Source: Mesorhizobium sp. SARCC-RB16n (GTDB lineage Bacteria > Pseudomonadota > Alphaproteobacteria > Rhizobiales > Rhizobiaceae). Taken from it: DNA of 64,000 nt. Below the pieces are notes generated by a model. It ran no database searches and was not told where the DNA came from. It saw only the letters and a program-made list of their open reading frames with translations. Every line of letters starts with the position of its first letter. Position 1 is the first letter of the stretch. Below, one piece after another: positions 44,886 to 58,400 of the stretch. Location: the NCBI RefSeq assembly GCF_008520305.1, contig NZ_ML703297.1, forward strand, positions 30,129-94,128, in the 5' to 3' direction. A program made the position numbers and the translations under genes.

Positions 44886-45635
44886 TCATTTTGATCCTGC
44901 GATTGCTTTGAAAACATGTCGCTTGGCAGCCCGCACGCTTTCTTCCAGCGACGCCCCGAGCGCAAGAGAGGCGGCAATGGCGCTGGAGAGCATGCAGCCC
45001 GTCCCGCGCATCTCGCCCGACAGCCGCGGCGCCATGAATCGAAGCGGAGTTCGGTTCGGCTGCACCAAGAGGTCGACTGCATCCCTTCCGGGCGCATGAC
45101 CGCCCTTGACGAGGACGGCGGTCGAGACGGATCTCGACAATTCCTCGCCCTGGCGGCAAGCGGATGCCTCGTCGACTGCGATCGCCGATGCGGTCAACAC
45201 GGCCAATTCGGGCAGGTTCGGCGTAACAATCCGGCAAAGCGGCATGAGATGATCACGCAGCGCGACGACAGCGTCTTCCATGATTAGCGCCCCACCGGAC
45301 GAGGAGGCGAGGACCGGGTCCAGCACCACCGGAATGTCGGGATGATCCTGTATAACCGCAACGGCTTTCGTGATCGCGCTGTGGGTGCCAAGCATTCCGA
45401 TCTTGATGGCCTTCACACTGTTGGCGGCGAGGGCGGCCCGCATCTGGGCCACGACAAGATCCGGCGGCATATGCTCGATCCAGTTGACCGACTGATGCGT
45501 CTGGACGGTCACCGCCGTCACCGCGACGCAAGAGCTGAGACCGAGCGCCGCGATCGTTTCGACGTCGCGCGTCACTCCGGCTCCGCCGCTTGAATCGCTT
45601 CCTGCGACGACCAGCACGTGAGGCCGCGGGTTCAT
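44886..45635 (-). CDS. thiD: Hydroxymethylpyrimidine / phosphomethylpyrimidine kinase
   Basis: A 249-residue ribokinase-fold enzyme that phosphorylates HMP and HMP-P for thiamine synthesis. Motifs are VLVVAGSDSSGGAGVTRDVE, LDPVLASSSGGALI, TPNLPELAVL and ALVKGGHAPG-type VLVKGGHAPGRDAVD, with the catalytic anion hole GTGCMLSSAIAASLA. ATG 45635 overlaps the thiE stop (ATGA). It is the last gene of the thi operon. Confidence 0.93.
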   Translation of the reverse strand: MNPRPHVLVVAGSDSSGGAGVTRDVETIAALGLSSCVAVTAVTVQTHQSVNWIEHMPPDLVVAQMRAALAANSVKAIKIGMLGTHSAITKAVAVIQDHPDIPVVLDPVLASSSGGALIMEDAVVALRDHLMPLCRIVTPNLPELAVLTASAIAVDEASACRQGEELSRSVSTAVLVKGGHAPGRDAVDLLVQPNRTPLRFMAPRLSGEMRGTGCMLSSAIAASLALGASLEESVRAAKRHVFKAIAGSK

Positions 45636-46237
45636 CGCCAAGGCGCCGTTGCCTCGAGCCATTCACGCGTGCGCGTCTCGGGATCGGCAGCGCGGATAAT
45701 GTCGGTAACCACCGCTGCACTTTGGGCGCCATGTCCGAATACACCGGGAAGCCGCTCCAGGTTCAGTCCGCCAATGGCGACGAGCGGCACGGGCGCGACA
45801 CGTCTCCTCCATTCGGCGATGCGTTCAAGGCCCTGAGGCGCCCATTTCATCGCCTTGAGGATGGTGGGGTAAATCGGCCCGAGCGCGATGTAGTCCGGCT
45901 GCGTGAAGAGCGCCGTTTCCAACTCGATGCAATCATGCGTGCTCAGTCCAAGTTTAAGGCCGGCGCGCCGGATCGCTCCGATGTCGGCGCTCTCCAGATC
46001 CTCCTGGCCGAGATGGACAAAGTCGCATTCCTCTTCGATAGCGATGCGCCAGTAATCGTTGACGACGAGCTGGCAGCTGTGTCGCGCACATACCGCCTTC
46101 GAAGCACGAATTTCTCGGCGCAGCGAAGCGTCGTCCTGGTCCTTGATGCGCAGTTGCACCAGCTTGACACCAAGCGGCACCAGACGTTCGATCCATGCAG
46201 CGGAATCGACGATCAGGTAGAACGGATCGAGCTTCAT
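45632..46237 (-). CDS. thiE: Thiamine-phosphate synthase
   Basis: A 201-residue TIM-barrel protein that joins HMP-PP and thiazole phosphate. [15 protein letters not shown]-like [48 protein letters not shown] with [15 protein letters not shown] and [14 protein letters not shown] are all typical. The ATG at 46237 overlaps the thiG stop. It is slightly short for the family but complete. Confidence 0.92.
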   Translation of the reverse strand: MKLDPFYLIVDSAAWIERLVPLGVKLVQLRIKDQDDASLRREIRASKAVCARHSCQLVVNDYWRIAIEEECDFVHLGQEDLESADIGAIRRAGLKLGLSTHDCIELETALFTQPDYIALGPIYPTILKAMKWAPQGLERIAEWRRRVAPVPLVAIGGLNLERLPGVFGHGAQSAAVVTDIIRAADPETRTREWLEATAPWR

Positions 46238-47007
46238 GAAAATGCCGCCATGCCGATAACAGGAGTGGAGGGAACGGCCATGTCGCGCGGTTCGAGCAGG
46301 CCGGCGCAATAGGCCTCGCGGCCGGCCTCGACCGCTTTGCCGAAGGCCGCGGCCATGGCGACAGGATCGCCTGCCTTGGCTATCGCCGTGTTGAGCAGCA
46401 CCGCGTCGTAGCCGAGTTCCATCACGGCTGCGGCATGCGACGGGCGGCCGATGCCGGCATCGACAATCAGAGGAATATCGGGGAAATGACCGCGCAGGCT
46501 GCGCAGCGCGTCGAGGTTCTGCGGCCCGCGGGCCGAGCCGATCGGCGCGCACCAGGGCATCAACAGCTTGCAACCGGCGTCAAGCAGGCGCTCGGCAACG
46601 ACGAGATCGTCGGTCGTGTAGGGGAAAACCTCGAAGCCTTCCGAGGCAAGAATCCTTGCGGCTTCGACCAATCCGAAGACATCGGGCTGCAGCGTATCGT
46701 GATTGCCGATCACCTCGAGCTTGATCCAGTTCGTGCCGAACACCTCGCGCGCCATGCGCGCCGTCGTGACCGCCTCACTCACCGAATGGCAGCCGGCGGT
46801 GTTGGGCAGGACGCGAACGCCGAGCGATTGGACCAGAGACCAGAACTGACCGCCGGATTTGCCGCCGGAGGTTTCGCGGCGCAGCGACACGGTGACGATC
46901 TCCGTCCCGGACGCTTTCACCGCCTCGGCCATGACGGCAGGCGAGGGATAGAGCGCCGTGCCAAGCAGAAGGCGGGATGAGAGTTTCTGTCCGTAGAGGT
47001 CGAGCAT
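46234..47007 (-). CDS. thiG: Thiazole synthase
   Basis: A 257-residue thiazole synthase. FSSRLLLGT-like [27 protein letters not shown]-like [36 protein letters not shown] and [20 protein letters not shown] are the family boxes; the Schiff-base lysine is in IKLEVIG. It builds the thiazole ring from deoxyxylulose phosphate, ThiS-thiocarboxylate and dehydroglycine from ThiO. It lies four bases behind thiS. Confidence 0.94.
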   Translation of the reverse strand: MLDLYGQKLSSRLLLGTALYPSPAVMAEAVKASGTEIVTVSLRRETSGGKSGGQFWSLVQSLGVRVLPNTAGCHSVSEAVTTARMAREVFGTNWIKLEVIGNHDTLQPDVFGLVEAARILASEGFEVFPYTTDDLVVAERLLDAGCKLLMPWCAPIGSARGPQNLDALRSLRGHFPDIPLIVDAGIGRPSHAAAVMELGYDAVLLNTAIAKAGDPVAMAAAFGKAVEAGREAYCAGLLEPRDMAVPSTPVIGMAAFS

Positions 47008-47011
47008 CGGA

Positions 47012-47192
47012 TCAGCCCCCCTTCATCGGGGTGAGGATTTCGATGCGGTCGCCTTCAACAAGCCAGCATTGGTCGCGTTCCCTGGCCGCAACGACCTCGC
47101 CGTTCAGCGCGGTGGCGAGCCAGCCTCCCTGGAAGTCGAGTTCGGTCAGCAACGCGGCGAGCGTCTCGGCCGCGACCTCATGGCTTTGGCCG

Positions 47193-47209
<17 letters not shown>
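47012..47209 (-). CDS. thiS: Sulfur carrier protein ThiS
   Basis: A 65-residue ubiquitin-like protein ending in the required Gly-Gly (ILTPMKGG), which becomes a thiocarboxylate. [20 protein letters not shown] and [15 protein letters not shown] match the family. It overlaps the end of thiO by 17 bases and precedes thiG. Confidence 0.93.
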
Positions 47210-50236
<3,027 letters not shown>

Positions 50237-50330
50237 AGGTTGGACGATGCGACGTCGCCCTGTCAACTCTTGTGAGCGCAGGTGAGTCCTCAAGTGAGAT
50301 TGGAACTGTTCAGCGCCACGTACCTGCCGG

Positions 50331-51293
50331 TCAAAAGCCAACCACCAGCGCACCGCCGGTCAGGCCGGCTCCGGCCGCTGCAAGCCAGGATTTCTCGCCC
50401 GGTCGGAACGGGTTGGCGATGTGGGCAACCGACAGCGACAGAGGGATCGTTGCGGCGGACGAGTTTCCGTAGGCAGCAATGGTTTTGACGATGCGCTCGT
50501 CCTCGATGCCAAGCGACTTTCCGACCGCGCCGAAGATGCGGGCGTTTGCCTGGTGCGGCACAAAGCGGTCAACGTCCGGCGCCGAAAGGCCGGCCGTCAC
50601 CAGCGCCTGCCTGGAGCAGCGGCTCATCATCTCCACCGCCTTCACGAAGACTTCGCGTCCGTTCGCGATCGTCATGCGGGTTTCGGCAATGTCGATCTCT
50701 TGCGCGAAGGAACGGCTGCTACCGCCCGCTGGAATATGGATCAGGCCATAAGCGGAGCCATCCGAGGCAAGCGACGAGCCGAGTATGCCGTGGCCGAGAT
50801 CGGCCGACGGAGCCAGCACCATCGCGCCAGCGGCGTCGGCGAACAGCACGGCGCTCGCCCGCTCGGCCGGATTGATCCTGCGGCTCAATATGTTGGCGGC
50901 AATGACGATGGCTGGCCTGTTGTGCAGGCGCACGAAGCCGTCTGCAAATGTCATCGCGTAGATGAATCCCGCGCAGGCGCCCTGCAAGGTCGACCCCGCC
51001 GGCCTTTTCAAGGCCGAGCCTGTGCGCCACGAACGGTGCGCTCTGCGGCAGCAGATGATCAGGCGTCGACATGGCGAGAGAAGCAAGCCGATCTCCTTGC
51101 GATCAATGCCGGCTGCCTGTGCCGCCAATCCGGAAAGTGTGTCTCCGGGCTCTGCCCAGAAGCGTGAGCGAATGCCGGTGCGGCCCTTGATCCAGCCTGC
51201 TTCCAGCCCGAGGCTTGCCTCAATTTCCGCATTTCCGACCTTGCGCGCCGGGACCTGATGGCCAAGGCCTATGATGCGCGCCGTGCGGTTCAT
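50331..51293 (-). pseudogene. bioZ: BioZ-type ketoacyl-ACP synthase III, damaged by compensating frameshifts
   Basis: The frame is open for 320 codons and most of it is [38 protein letters not shown] (active Cys), [13 protein letters not shown] (His) and [15 protein letters not shown] (Asn). Between about 51075 and 50990 the correct protein ([20 protein letters not shown]) is found only in another frame, and the reading frame is restored by an extra G near 50990; a few residues before IDRKEIG are also missing. About 29 residues are thus scrambled and the enzyme is probably dead. In rhizobia BioZ makes an early biotin precursor. ATG 51293 overlaps the end of bioA. Confidence 0.8.
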
Positions 51294-51552
51294 AGGCTTT
51301 CGCTCGCAAGCTCGGCTGCTTCGTCGATTGCATCATAGAGCTGGTCGAGTTCGCCCGATGTCACGCAATGGGGCGGCAGCACGTAGATGACGTTACCGAG
51401 CGGTCTCACCAGCAACCCGCGCTCAAGGAAGAAGGCGCGCAGTTTTGGGCCGACCTCGGCGAGATAACCTGCATTGCCAACGCGGAGATCAAGGGCAAAG
51501 ATGGTGCCGCAGGTGCGTACATTCTCAAAACGCTCATCCTGGTTGATCTTTC
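51290..51552 (-). pseudogene. bioA: BioA C-terminal fragment
   Basis: The minus strand reads DERFENVRTCGTIFALDLRV, then GYLAEVGPKLRAFFLERGLL and VRPLGNVIYVLPPHCVTSGE, the C-terminus of DAPA aminotransferase BioA. The TGA overlaps the bioZ start codon, which is the native bioA-bioZ arrangement. Upstream of about 51552 the sequence no longer matches BioA, so roughly 80% of the gene is gone. No other bio gene is present. Confidence 0.82.
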
Positions 51553-51955
51553 CGATTCCAAGTCAGTAAAGAGGTTGGTCCCCATACCCTTGAGGCGACT
51601 TTTGGACCGTGTATCCCTAAAGCGCATCGCGCTGGAGGTTGCCAACGAACAGGTGACAGACGGTCCCATAGAAAAAATCTTAAAGTGGTTGCCTGACTGT
51701 TGCGGAGTTCGTTTCGACCGCGCTCAATTTGAGGCTCTGTCTGCCCCGAACAGGCTCGTCAATTCGTTGAGCTCCGGGGCATTTAAAGACCCTTGCCGCT
51801 GAAGTGATCCCATTGAGGACTCTGATTCGGCTGGCTTGGTTCAAGTCCAGGTTTCCCGGCAAACTTCCTTCCTTAATAAAGACAGTCACTTAGCTTACAT
51901 TATAAGTTGCTATGCTAAGTGATACATCGCGGGACGCATAAGGGTTCAAGCGACA
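51553..51955 (+). other. Breakpoint region with a 9-base inverted repeat
   Basis: No supported gene. A plus-strand frame ending at 51802 overlaps the bioA fragment antisense and looks accidental. TCACTTAGC at 51887-51895 and GCTAAGTGA at 51915-51923 form a perfect inverted repeat with a 19-base spacer, 32 bases before the next ATG; it could be an operator. The surroundings are AT-rich. Confidence 0.45.
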
Positions 51956-52534
51956 ATGGGCAAGCCACCACCGACAAAGACCTTCGGCATGAGAGTGCCG
52001 ACCGACCTATATGAGAAACTGCTCTATGACGTCGAGCGGTTGCGTTCGGCCCGCTCATCCGCCGAATCCAAATATGCCGCGTTCGACTGTGCCGTAGATT
52101 CTTGGCATCTTGTGGATTGGACGCTGCACTTCGCAAGCGACGCCGCATATGAGCGACTGTCAGGCCACAAGCGCCACAGTCCGAAGAAAGGCAACGTGAC
52201 GGTGGAGGCGAGCTTTTTGGAAGCTCAAAAGGGCCGGCTTCCCGCGCTAGAGGTCTGCCATACCCTTGCAAACAGCGTGAAGCACCGCGAGGTTCGTAAT
52301 GATCGGATGCCAACGCTTTGGACCGGCCACACGGGAATATTTCTTTGGTCGGAACCTGCCAGCGATACCGGCAAACGGTCGGTGACTGGCGTCAGGCTGC
52401 TCACGTATCTCGAAGCCGATGGCGAGCGACACAATGCTGTCGATCTCTTTGAAGCGATGGCCGCCCAATGGCGGGCTTTTCTCATACAGGAAGAACTCTT
52501 TGAATTCCGCCTGGCACTGCCTGAAGACGAATAA
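51956..52534 (+). CDS. Uncharacterised protein
   Basis: A 192-residue soluble protein that I do not recognise. It starts GKPPPTKTFGMRVPTDLYEK, has YAAFDCAVDSWHLVDWTLHF and VCHTLANSVKHREVRNDR, and ends in an acidic tail. The spaced Cys/His/Asp-Trp pattern and the NSVKHRE segment look conserved rather than random. The inverted repeat upstream suggests its own control. It lies between a decayed bio locus and an IS1634 element, so it is accessory DNA. Confidence 0.6.
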   Translation: MGKPPPTKTFGMRVPTDLYEKLLYDVERLRSARSSAESKYAAFDCAVDSWHLVDWTLHFASDAAYERLSGHKRHSPKKGNVTVEASFLEAQKGRLPALEVCHTLANSVKHREVRNDRMPTLWTGHTGIFLWSEPASDTGKRSVTGVRLLTYLEADGERHNAVDLFEAMAAQWRAFLIQEELFEFRLALPEDE

Positions 52535-52560
52535 GCTTGAGAGTGCCGCGCCGCTCTAGC

Positions 52561-52778
52561 TTAACCCCCTGCATGAGAAGCGCAGAATTCTTGCCCGCTT
52601 TGATCCAGGGTAAATACATAACTCAAATAGGGTATGTCCCATAAGATCATGGCCACCGTTTCGAGGTGGAACATCAGGCCATCAACGCGCTCGACGAGCC
52701 CCGCCCATGCGTCACTGATTAGCCCGAAGTTTTCATTTGTGAGTTTGGCAAGTGCTTGATCCGACTCGGCAATCTTGC
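52561..52778 (-). pseudogene. 3' remnant of an unknown gene cut by IS1634
   Basis: The minus-strand frame ESDQALAKLTNENFGLISDA then LMFHLETVAMILWDIPYLSY runs from the element edge to a stop at 52561. It looks like the C-terminus of a real protein whose 5' part was displaced when the element inserted at 52779. I could not find the missing part on the other side. Confidence 0.4.
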
Positions 52779-54588
52779 TGTCGGGGTTTTCGGTTACTGG
52801 ACACGTGACGGGTCGAGGGCGAGCAGCCGGAAGGCGGCCTCCTGCAGCGCGGTTGGTGTGGAATAGAGGGTGAAGCGGTGCTGAGGGCGCGCTGGCACGC
52901 GCGTGGTGTTGCGGACCAGCGTACCGAGGTCGATGAGGTCGGCGAAGCTCATGACCCGATGGCCGTCGGCCGAGCGCTTGGTGGCTTTCTTGGATTTCAC
53001 GGCCGCGGACGGTTCGGTGGCGGCGACGGGCGAGCTCCGCTGCGTGCTGGCGGTCGCAAGCTCGGTGTCGTGGAACAGCAGCGGCGCCCAGGCCTGTCGC
53101 AGATGCCATTCGACGTGATAGGCGAGCATGCACAGAAAGACATGAGCGCGCACGCGTGGCGCCGTCCAGTGGCGGATCGGCCGGATTTCGAGATCGACGG
53201 TCTTCAAGGATCGGAAGGCCCGTTCGACGCGCGACAAATCCTTGTAGACCTGGACCGTCTCTGCGGCGTCGAGATGCTCGGCCGGCACGCTGGTACGGAT
53301 GACAAAGATGCCGTCGAGGCGAGCCTCTTCTTCGATCTGCCCGATCCGTCGCCGCCAGGTGAGTGCGCCATCGCCGATCTCGACATCGAAGTGCTTGGCC
53401 ATTTTCTTGCTGTTGAGCACGGCGCCGACCGCCATGCCGATCTCAGCGGCGCTGCGCAAGCGAGACCCTTTGCGCCGGACCCGCGCGTCGATGCGGGCCA
53501 GCTCGCACTCGGTAGCAACCAACAAATCCTCACGCTTGCGTGCGCGTTCGGCGGCAAGCTCGCGATTGCGGCACACGATCAGCCGCTCGCCCGGGAACAT
53601 GTCGGGGGCGCTGATTTCGGCCAGATCCCGCTCATCGACCAACGACAGCTGCAACGGCCCGTTCTGCGCCGCCAGCGCCTGGATCACCGGTGCGCGCAGG
53701 CAGGTGATCCAATCCAGGCCCGCCGGCTTGAGATCATCGCGGATACGGACCGCGGTGACCATTCCCCGATCCCCGACCAGCACCAGGCGGCCGATCCCGA
53801 AGCGATCCTTCACCTTCTCGACCTGAGCGCTCAGCGTCGATGGATCGGCCGTGTTGCCGTCGAAGACTTCCACCGCGATCGGCAGCCCCTCGCGCGTGCA
53901 TAACAGCCCGTAGACGATCTGCGGCCGATCGCCCCGGTGATCGCGGCTGTGGCCATAATGCGCCAGCGGACAGCAGCGGCCCTCAAAATAGGATGAGCTG
54001 ACGTCATAGAGCATCAGAACCCCGTCCTCCAGATGCCGCCGCGCCAGGCCATTCTCGATCCGCGTCTGACGCGCGAGCAGCCAGTCCAGCGCCTCGTAGG
54101 CCTCGCGCTCCTTCACCTCGCCCAAGCCCAAAACAGCGCCCAGGCTGGAGGCTGCCGTCTCCTCATCCACCGCCCGCACAAACCCAAGCTTGGAGCGCGG
54201 CGCAATCAGCCGGTCGACCATCATCGCAACCACCAGATCGCAATGACGCCGCGATGCCGCATCCTTCGTCGTGCTCAGAATCAGCCGATCCAGCGCTATT
54301 GTGCGGATCATCCCAAGCGCCGCTGCCACATGGCCATGGGGTAGCGAACGCTCGATCTCCAGCTCGCCCGGCCCGGTGCCGATCACCGTCCCGCCCCTCA
54401 AGATCGCCTTCAGTGCAGCAATCACATCGCCAGGCAGCTTGCTCGCCAAGGTCCGCTTCTGCGCGCGGCCCTGCTCATCGCGATAGCTCTCCCGCAGCAA
54501 CACCGCAGGCGGCGAGTTCCGATTCGGTACCGTCTCCACGAACATCACCGAATCGAATCACATCTCAACCGATTTGGAAAGCCCTACA
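52779..54588 (-). mobile_element. IS1634-family insertion sequence
   Basis: An element of about 1.81 kb with one transposase gene. Imperfect terminal repeats are visible: TGTCGGGGTTTTC at 52779-52791 and, inward from 54588 on the other strand, TGTAGGGCTTTCC (10 of 13 identical). No clear target duplication was found, so the exact ends are tentative. Confidence 0.75.
52794..54548 (-). CDS. IS1634-family (IS4-like DDE) transposase
   Basis: A 584-residue transposase. DDE-type parts are visible: MLYDVSSSYFEGRCCPLAHY, PIAVEVFDGNTADPSTL, RLVLVGDRGMVTAVRIRDDL (Asp) and VYKDLSRVERAFRSLKTVDL (YREK-like Glu box with E). The C-terminus ends close to the inverted repeat. It looks intact, unlike the IS66 and IS256 transposases in this window, so this is probably the most recent arrival together with IS110. 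Confidence 0.9.
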   Translation of the reverse strand: MMFVETVPNRNSPPAVLLRESYRDEQGRAQKRTLASKLPGDVIAALKAILRGGTVIGTGPGELEIERSLPHGHVAAALGMIRTIALDRLILSTTKDAASRRHCDLVVAMMVDRLIAPRSKLGFVRAVDEETAASSLGAVLGLGEVKEREAYEALDWLLARQTRIENGLARRHLEDGVLMLYDVSSSYFEGRCCPLAHYGHSRDHRGDRPQIVYGLLCTREGLPIAVEVFDGNTADPSTLSAQVEKVKDRFGIGRLVLVGDRGMVTAVRIRDDLKPAGLDWITCLRAPVIQALAAQNGPLQLSLVDERDLAEISAPDMFPGERLIVCRNRELAAERARKREDLLVATECELARIDARVRRKGSRLRSAAEIGMAVGAVLNSKKMAKHFDVEIGDGALTWRRRIGQIEEEARLDGIFVIRTSVPAEHLDAAETVQVYKDLSRVERAFRSLKTVDLEIRPIRHWTAPRVRAHVFLCMLAYHVEWHLRQAWAPLLFHDTELATASTQRSSPVAATEPSAAVKSKKATKRSADGHRVMSFADLIDLGTLVRNTTRVPARPQHRFTLYSTPTALQEAAFRLLALDPSRVQ

Positions 54589-54669
54589 TGGACACAAATA
54601 GAAAGCTATCCCGGGCCCAAAGCCCCGCGGTTCCTGGCCTCCCACCGTTTTTAGAGCGCAAACTTCGGA

Positions 54670-54968
54670 TTAGCTCTCTAGCCCAGCAAGGACTCGAAGC
54701 CCGCGCAAGGATGGTGCGAAGAAATAGCCGCCGCCCCTTGGAGTGATGAAATCCGTGACCTGCGGCAGAGCTTGGAAATCACCATGCTGGTTGGCAACCT
54801 GAACCTCGGTGACTCCGAAACCGTCTTGTGGAGCGTGACGGCCGAGCACGGCGTCGCGGCCTCCGCCCGCGCGAGGCGCATCATCACCATTGACCCAGTT
54901 TTGCATCAGGAACTCGAATTGACTCTCAATGGACGCTTGATAGGAAACAAAGACAAGCCTCGCTCCTG
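54670..54968 (-). pseudogene. Dyp-type peroxidase C-terminal fragment
   Basis: The minus strand reads ARLVFVSYQASIESQFEFLM, then QNWVNGDDAPRAGGGRDAVL and FITPRGGGYFFAPSLRGLRV, the haem-proximal C-terminus of Dyp-type peroxidases. Nothing upstream continues the gene, so only the last 100 residues remain, next to the right edge of the IS1634 element. Confidence 0.65.
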
Positions 54969-55104
54969 ACCGTCATCGGCATCGTGTTGCGGATCGGGCG
55001 ATCACCATCGAGCACTGCCCGGCCGCGAGAAGATTTGGGGCAATCCCCCCTCACTTACAATCCTTTGCCCTGTTGAATCACAAGGGAGATACGTTTCTCA
55101 GCAC

Positions 55105-55431
55105 CTATTGATCGTTGCGCCTCAACCATTTGAACGGTACAAAACGATCTATAAAAGCAAGAAAAACTACCAATGCTCCACATATTATAGTTGACGTGTT
55201 AACTATCGAAATAATCTTTAACTGTTCAGATGTTATATAGACGACTATTCCCTTGACCAGATATGGCTCTATGAGGCCCCGGGCCAAATCTGGCGCTCTT
55301 GGATATTCAACATAAGTGCCGTCAAGAATAAAGCTTGCCGCCATACATGAAAGCCACAAGGCGAAAACTGCTATATTTAATATTCGGCTCAATCTAACAA
55401 TCATGCCCTTACCACTATTCGAATGGGTCAT
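55105..55431 (-). CDS. Small two-TM membrane protein, possible immunity protein of the RHS protein
   Basis: A 108-residue protein with two hydrophobic helices (LNIAVFALWLSCMAASFIL and ISIVNTSTIICGALVVFLAF) and a short periplasmic loop. It overlaps the 3' end of the giant RHS gene by 17 bases and is richer in A and T than anything around it. Small membrane proteins directly behind polymorphic toxins are often immunity proteins, so that is the working idea; the family itself is not recognised. ATG 55404 is an alternative start. Confidence 0.6.
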   Translation of the reverse strand: MTHSNSGKGMIVRLSRILNIAVFALWLSCMAASFILDGTYVEYPRAPDLARGLIEPYLVKGIVVYITSEQLKIISIVNTSTIICGALVVFLAFIDRFVPFKWLRRNDQ

Positions 55432-58400
55432 AGACGCTGGTATAAGTCATAGCGCCGGTGAAAGATGCTCCTGCTGCAGCCCCCACCGTTGCACCGCCGC
55501 CAGTCACCGGCCCATGAGGACTATCTCCAGTAAAGTAGTCCATGGAGCCGCCGAGCCCAACCCCACCATGACCAGCAATATTGCCGAACCATCCTCTTAA
55601 GTCACCAATCGTCTGTGCATTTGAGAATTGGATACTGAGGCCTCCTTCTACATTCGCACCGATTTGAACCCCACCGCCTCCATAGGTATAAAATCCAATA
55701 TGGCCTTGACTGTCTATTGCAACGCCGACACCGCTGGGGGATCCGGCAACAGTGGGGATCCAATTGCCGGCGATCCCGATCTGTAACGTGCAAAGACCTG
55801 TTGAATCAGTGCCATTTGGAGGACCATTGCCGGCATACACATAAAGGTTCGTCCCGATGCCGGTCTCGCGGAGAGGATCACGCGAAAGCCAGCGACCTAT
55901 AATTGGATTGTAGGCTCGAAACCAAGTGAGGTACAGTCCGCTCTCCACATTGTTAAATGTCCCGGCATAGCCAAAATCCGTAAGCGGTGCAGTGGCTTGG
56001 AGAGGAACGCCGTATGGGTCGTAGTTATACGCAGGTGCACTAACAGGGCTGGAAAACACCCTTCGGACCGAGCCTATTTGATCCGTCCCGTAATAGTAGG
56101 ATTGCCCTGGCGTCCCAGGAACAAACTCGCCCTCGGCAAAGTATTCACGCGCGGTCGAATTATCTCCGTTTTTTGCCTGACAGGGAAACGCACCGCACCA
56201 GATGTATGATGTTGCCACAGTAGCTCCGCCGCCCGTGGTGATTCTGGTGCGTCGGTTCAAACCGTCGTATGCGAATGCAGTGAAATTGTCAGGCCGACCC
56301 GGATAGCTGATTCCCACCAACCGGTTTTCGGCATCCCAACTGTAATTTCGTTGTCCATCCGACAGAAGATTGCCGTTGGCGTCGTAACTCAACGCTTGCC
56401 CGGACAAATTGGTCAACTGATTGAGATTGTTGTAGCTGGCCGTTTGCGTGCTGACGCTCGGATACACGGCCGAGCTGTCGCTGTTCTCAGCGATGGCTGT
56501 GATAAGGTTCTCAGGGGTGGTTATGTACTGATAGGTCGAAAATTGGCTTGCCGACAATCCGACGTTGTTGATTTGCGCAAGTCGGCGATCACCGGAATTC
56601 GGAAGATAGGTCCAGCTTGTCGACAATGTGGAACTGGCAAGCTGACGGCTCGTCACCTGCTCCGTTTCGCCGAGATAGCTCAGGGTGAACGAGCCGAGGT
56701 CGCTTGTATGAGCATTCATGCGGCCTACCGCATCGTAGCCGAAAGTTTCGGGGCCGGAGCCAGCAACGGTACGGGACGTTGGCCGCCCCGATTCATCATA
56801 GGAATAGACAATAGAACTGCTCGGCGTCGGACTGCCTTCCTGTTGCAGCTGAAGCGCGCCTTGGGAAAAGGGGGCGACATAGCTGTACTGGGTCGGCCCA
56901 TTGCCGTCGGTCATCGAAGCTATACGTGGGAAGAAGGTATCATACGTGAAGCTGACGTTGGGCGTTGGACGGATCGCGTTCAAATAGCTGATTGCTGTCG
57001 GCCTGTTGTCCTGGGCATAGCTGAACTGCTTGGTCTGTCCCAGAGCATCAAGCACCGACTTCAACCGGCTGGTCGTGTTCTCATAGGTATATGCGACGGT
57101 GCTCGAGTCGGCATACTGTTTCGATGCCAGGCGACCCCGCACATCATAGGCCCAGATCGTAACATTTGTCTTCGGGTCGGTCAGACTCGTCAGCTGGTCG
57201 CGTCCATCATAGCCAAACAGGGTTTGGTTCCCGAGCGGGTCGATCGTCTTGGTGCGCCGCCGGTTCGCATCATAGGTATAGCCCCAGACGCGGTTTTCAC
57301 GATCCTTGAACGAGGCGAGATCAAGCTTGTTATAGGTATAGAAATCGGCGGTGCCATCAGGATAGGTGATTTTCGTGACGCGATCGGCGGCGTCGTAGTC
57401 ATAGGTGACAGTCCAGCCCTCAGAATCAGTCAGAGTTCGGACCCGATCAAAGCTGTCATAGGTATAGGTGAGTGCGGTCGCGTTGTTGGCGTTGGTGACC
57501 GAGGTCAGATTGGCGAGCGAATCGTAGTGATAGCTGGTTTTTTCACCCTTCGGATCGGTGGACGATGTCAGCTGGCCCGCGCCATTGTAGGTAAAGCTCG
57601 TCGTTTCGCCGGCGGCATCGATGTAGAACAGTGGCCGGTGATGGCCGTTGTAGCCGTATTGAGCGATTGTGGTCTGGAAGCCGTTCTGTGTGGTCTGGCT
57701 GACTCCGGCAAGATCGATCTGGTTGGCATAAGTGTATGACGTTGTTCGGCCAGTCGGATCTACGGCCTGGGTAAGATTGAAAAAGCCGCTCGCGTCATAG
57801 GAAAATTTGGTGAGCTGCGTAGTGCCGTCGTCGAGCACCCGACCAACCGCGATTGGCTCGTCGTAAGTTCCGCCAAATATACTACTCGATTGGCCAGGGT
57901 ATTCGTACCACACTCGATTTTCGAGTGGGTATTTGACGCTTTCAATGGCCGTACCCTTGATATCCGAGTTCGGCATATGAACAAAATGCCGGATCCGGGC
58001 TTTGCTGTAGTCGCAGCCGCCGGTTGGTGTGCAGCCCGCCGCCACATAGGCGTCCTTATCCCAATGGAAGCTGTCGCGGTATTCCAGATAGAAGTTTGTC
58101 GGGTTCGTCGGCATGCCCTGCGGCACGGTCGCTCCAGGGTCGCTGGTAGGGACTGGGGCGGGCTCAAGCCATTCCTCGCGCTCATGATAGCCAAGCGGAT
58201 CGGTGACTTCGACGAAACGCGGCGGCGTAGTTGTGCCGGGAGCCGTGTAAGCGAATGACGTTGTTCCGTAGGGCGTCATCATCGAGTTGACGAGGGAATT
58301 GGCGTCATAGGTAAAGCTGGACGTCAGGCCGATAATGTCGGTGATCGAATTCAATCGGCCACTTCCATCATAGGTCAGCGTGGCGCTGCGACCGAAAGGG

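Noticed and set aside
51368-51802. A 144-codon plus-strand open frame
   Set aside because: Its first half is antisense to the bioA fragment and the rest has no recognisable motif; it looks like a chance frame across a breakpoint.
52878-53903. A 341-codon plus-strand open frame inside IS1634
   Set aside because: Complementary to the intact transposase, with no motif of its own.
56351-57739. A 462-codon plus-strand open frame antisense to the RHS gene
   Set aside because: It mirrors the repeated YD codons (isoleucine/glycine/valine-rich wording from repeated antisense) and has no start signal; it is a shadow of the repeats.
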